Shown here: positions 63,355-64,000 of the stretch, piece by piece
How the letters are laid out: each line of letters begins with the position of its first letter
How positions within the stretch are numbered: the stretch's first letter is position 1
Assembly: GCA_009773515.1 (NCBI GenBank)
Contig: WSXX01000008.1
Coordinates: 1 to 64,000 of the forward strand
Length of the DNA stretch: 64,000 nt
Source: Bacteroidota bacterium
GTDB lineage: Bacteria; Bacteroidota; Bacteroidia; Bacteroidales; Lentimicrobiaceae
Reading direction: 5' to 3'
Notes under the pieces: generated by a model
The model's database searches: none
What the model was told of the DNA's origin: nothing
Seen by the model: the letters and a program-made list of their open reading frames with translations, nothing else
Position numbers and translations under genes: made by a program

Positions 63355-64000
63355 TTATTCTGCATCCTGAAGGTTTTTGTAAACAGGGATGATTTCAACA
63401 TCAAGCTTTTTCAGCTCAATTTTAGCTCTCTCAAAATCTTCGGTAAAACCAAGCAGAAAACCTCCGCCTCCTGAACCACATAGTTTCAGATAGAATGACT
63501 GCGACTCAAGACCATATCTCCATATTTTTTTGAAAGTCTCAGGAATCATAGGATCAAGATTGTCGTAAAGGAATTTCGACAACTCCTTTAAGGTTGCAAA
63601 AAAACGTTTGGTTTCACCTTTTATAAGGCTCTTAATACATGCATCGTTGAGCGGGATCATTTCATCTCTCACCCTGTCCATAAAATCATCAATCTTGCAC
63701 TTGTCGAGAAAAATGTTTACCAAAGGACCGGTTTTACCGGGACTTCCGGTATTGATAAGGAAAATTGCACCTTTTTTATCGTGTTTGTTTCTTGGAATGC
63801 CAACCATACAAACATCTCTCTTGTTGTGAATAAGCAATGGATGTTTGATGTAGCAGTTCAACGGATCCATTCCTGAACTGGTTCCATGGAAGTATGACTC
63901 CATCTGCGAGAAAATATCTTTGAGCTTCAGCACTTCTGCTTTGGGCAGTTTACGGTCGCCGGGCATATGGGCTGGCACATATTTTTCGTAAAGCGCTGCT
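63355..64000 (-). CDS. GHMP kinase, mevalonate-kinase-like (partial)
   Basis: The C-terminal 215 residues of a GHMP-superfamily kinase, cut by the window edge; the frame stays open to position 64000 (ALYEKYVPAHMPGDRKL). The ATP-site-proximal motif YFHGTSSGMDPLNCYI and the C-terminal KLCGSGGGGFLLGF (GHMP motif 3) are present. Best match in mind is mevalonate kinase of Bacteroidota, which would feed the mevalonate route and, through Idi, the carotenoid operon. Other GHMP kinases cannot be excluded without the N-terminus. Confidence 0.8.
   Translation of the reverse strand, partial: AALYEKYVPAHMPGDRKLPKAEVLKLKDIFSQMESYFHGTSSGMDPLNCYIKHPLLIHNKRDVCMVGIPRNKHDKKGAIFLINTGSPGKTGPLVNIFLDKCKIDDFMDRVRDEMIPLNDACIKSLIKGETKRFFATLKELSKFLYDNLDPMIPETFKKIWRYGLESQSFYLKLCGSGGGGFLLGFTEDFERAKIELKKLDVEIIPVYKNLQDAE

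Overview
This window is chromosomal DNA from a member of the Bacteroidota (Bacteroidetes), probably near the Bacteroidales. The evidence is the many TAnnTTTG -7 promoter elements, several preceded by TTG at 17-21 nt; four proteins with Por-type (type IX secretion, T9SS) C-terminal sorting domains; BACON-domain secreted proteins; an S46 dipeptidyl-peptidase; a short 287-residue primary sigma factor; a DUF6266 protein; and the gene order rpsO-pnp-rpoD. No tRNA or rRNA gene was seen inside the window, but a strong promoter at the left edge points out of the window and looks like an rRNA or tRNA operon promoter. Layout: 0.3-6.1 kb holds an outer-membrane barrel-like protein, a GH29 fucosidase, the dipeptidase PepD, a DUF6266 gene bracketed by inverted repeat copies, and a nitroreductase. 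6.5-11.7 kb is core information processing (rpe, rpoD, pnp, rpsO) with a 7-unit tandem repeat downstream of rpoD. 11.8-19.2 kb has a GH30 glycosidase and a tripartite RND efflux operon (adaptor, pump, TolC-like). 19.6-24.3 kb is a carotenoid operon, crtI-crtB-unknown-idi-crtZ-lycopene cyclase, which should convert GGPP to zeaxanthin; no ketolase and no GGPP synthase are present. 24.3-28.5 kb is a four-gene operon on the other strand (diacylglycerol-kinase-like, SUI1/eIF1-like, ArnT-like glycosyltransferase, MscS channel). 28.7-34.4 kb has a lipoprotein, an NtrC-type response regulator with altered ATPase motifs, a DPP11-like S46 peptidase and RidA. 34.6-38.5 kb is folate p-aminobenzoate synthesis (pabB, pabC, a divergent pabA-like gene) with an MFS transporter; an intact 314-bp MITE with a 10-bp target duplication sits between pabB and pabA. 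38.6-44.9 kb has two tandem paralogous T9SS proteins with BACON repeats. 45.0-51.1 kb has a Pif1-like helicase, gamma-glutamyltransferase, a DUF937-like protein, a CobW-type GTPase and a polysaccharide deacetylase. 51.1-54.6 kb is accessory DNA: two complementary fragments of a HigA-type antitoxin gene carry a 63-bp near-identical direct repeat and bracket an AlbA_2/ATP-binding protein, a GNAT-like protein and a short hsdR-like fragment, which suggests the remains of a type I restriction island. 54.6-64 kb has a CotH-kinase protein and an M1 aminopeptidase (both T9SS cargo), an Ig-like lipoprotein, an ArsR regulator, adenine deaminase and a GHMP (mevalonate-kinase-like) gene cut by the window edge. 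The sequence suggests an aerobic or oxygen-exposed, pigmented, polymer- and peptide-degrading bacterium: secreted peptidases and glycosidases feed DPP11 and PepD, and isoprenoids feed the carotenoid operon. Intergenic space carries several families of small inverted-repeat elements. No CRISPR array, prophage or complete insertion sequence was found.
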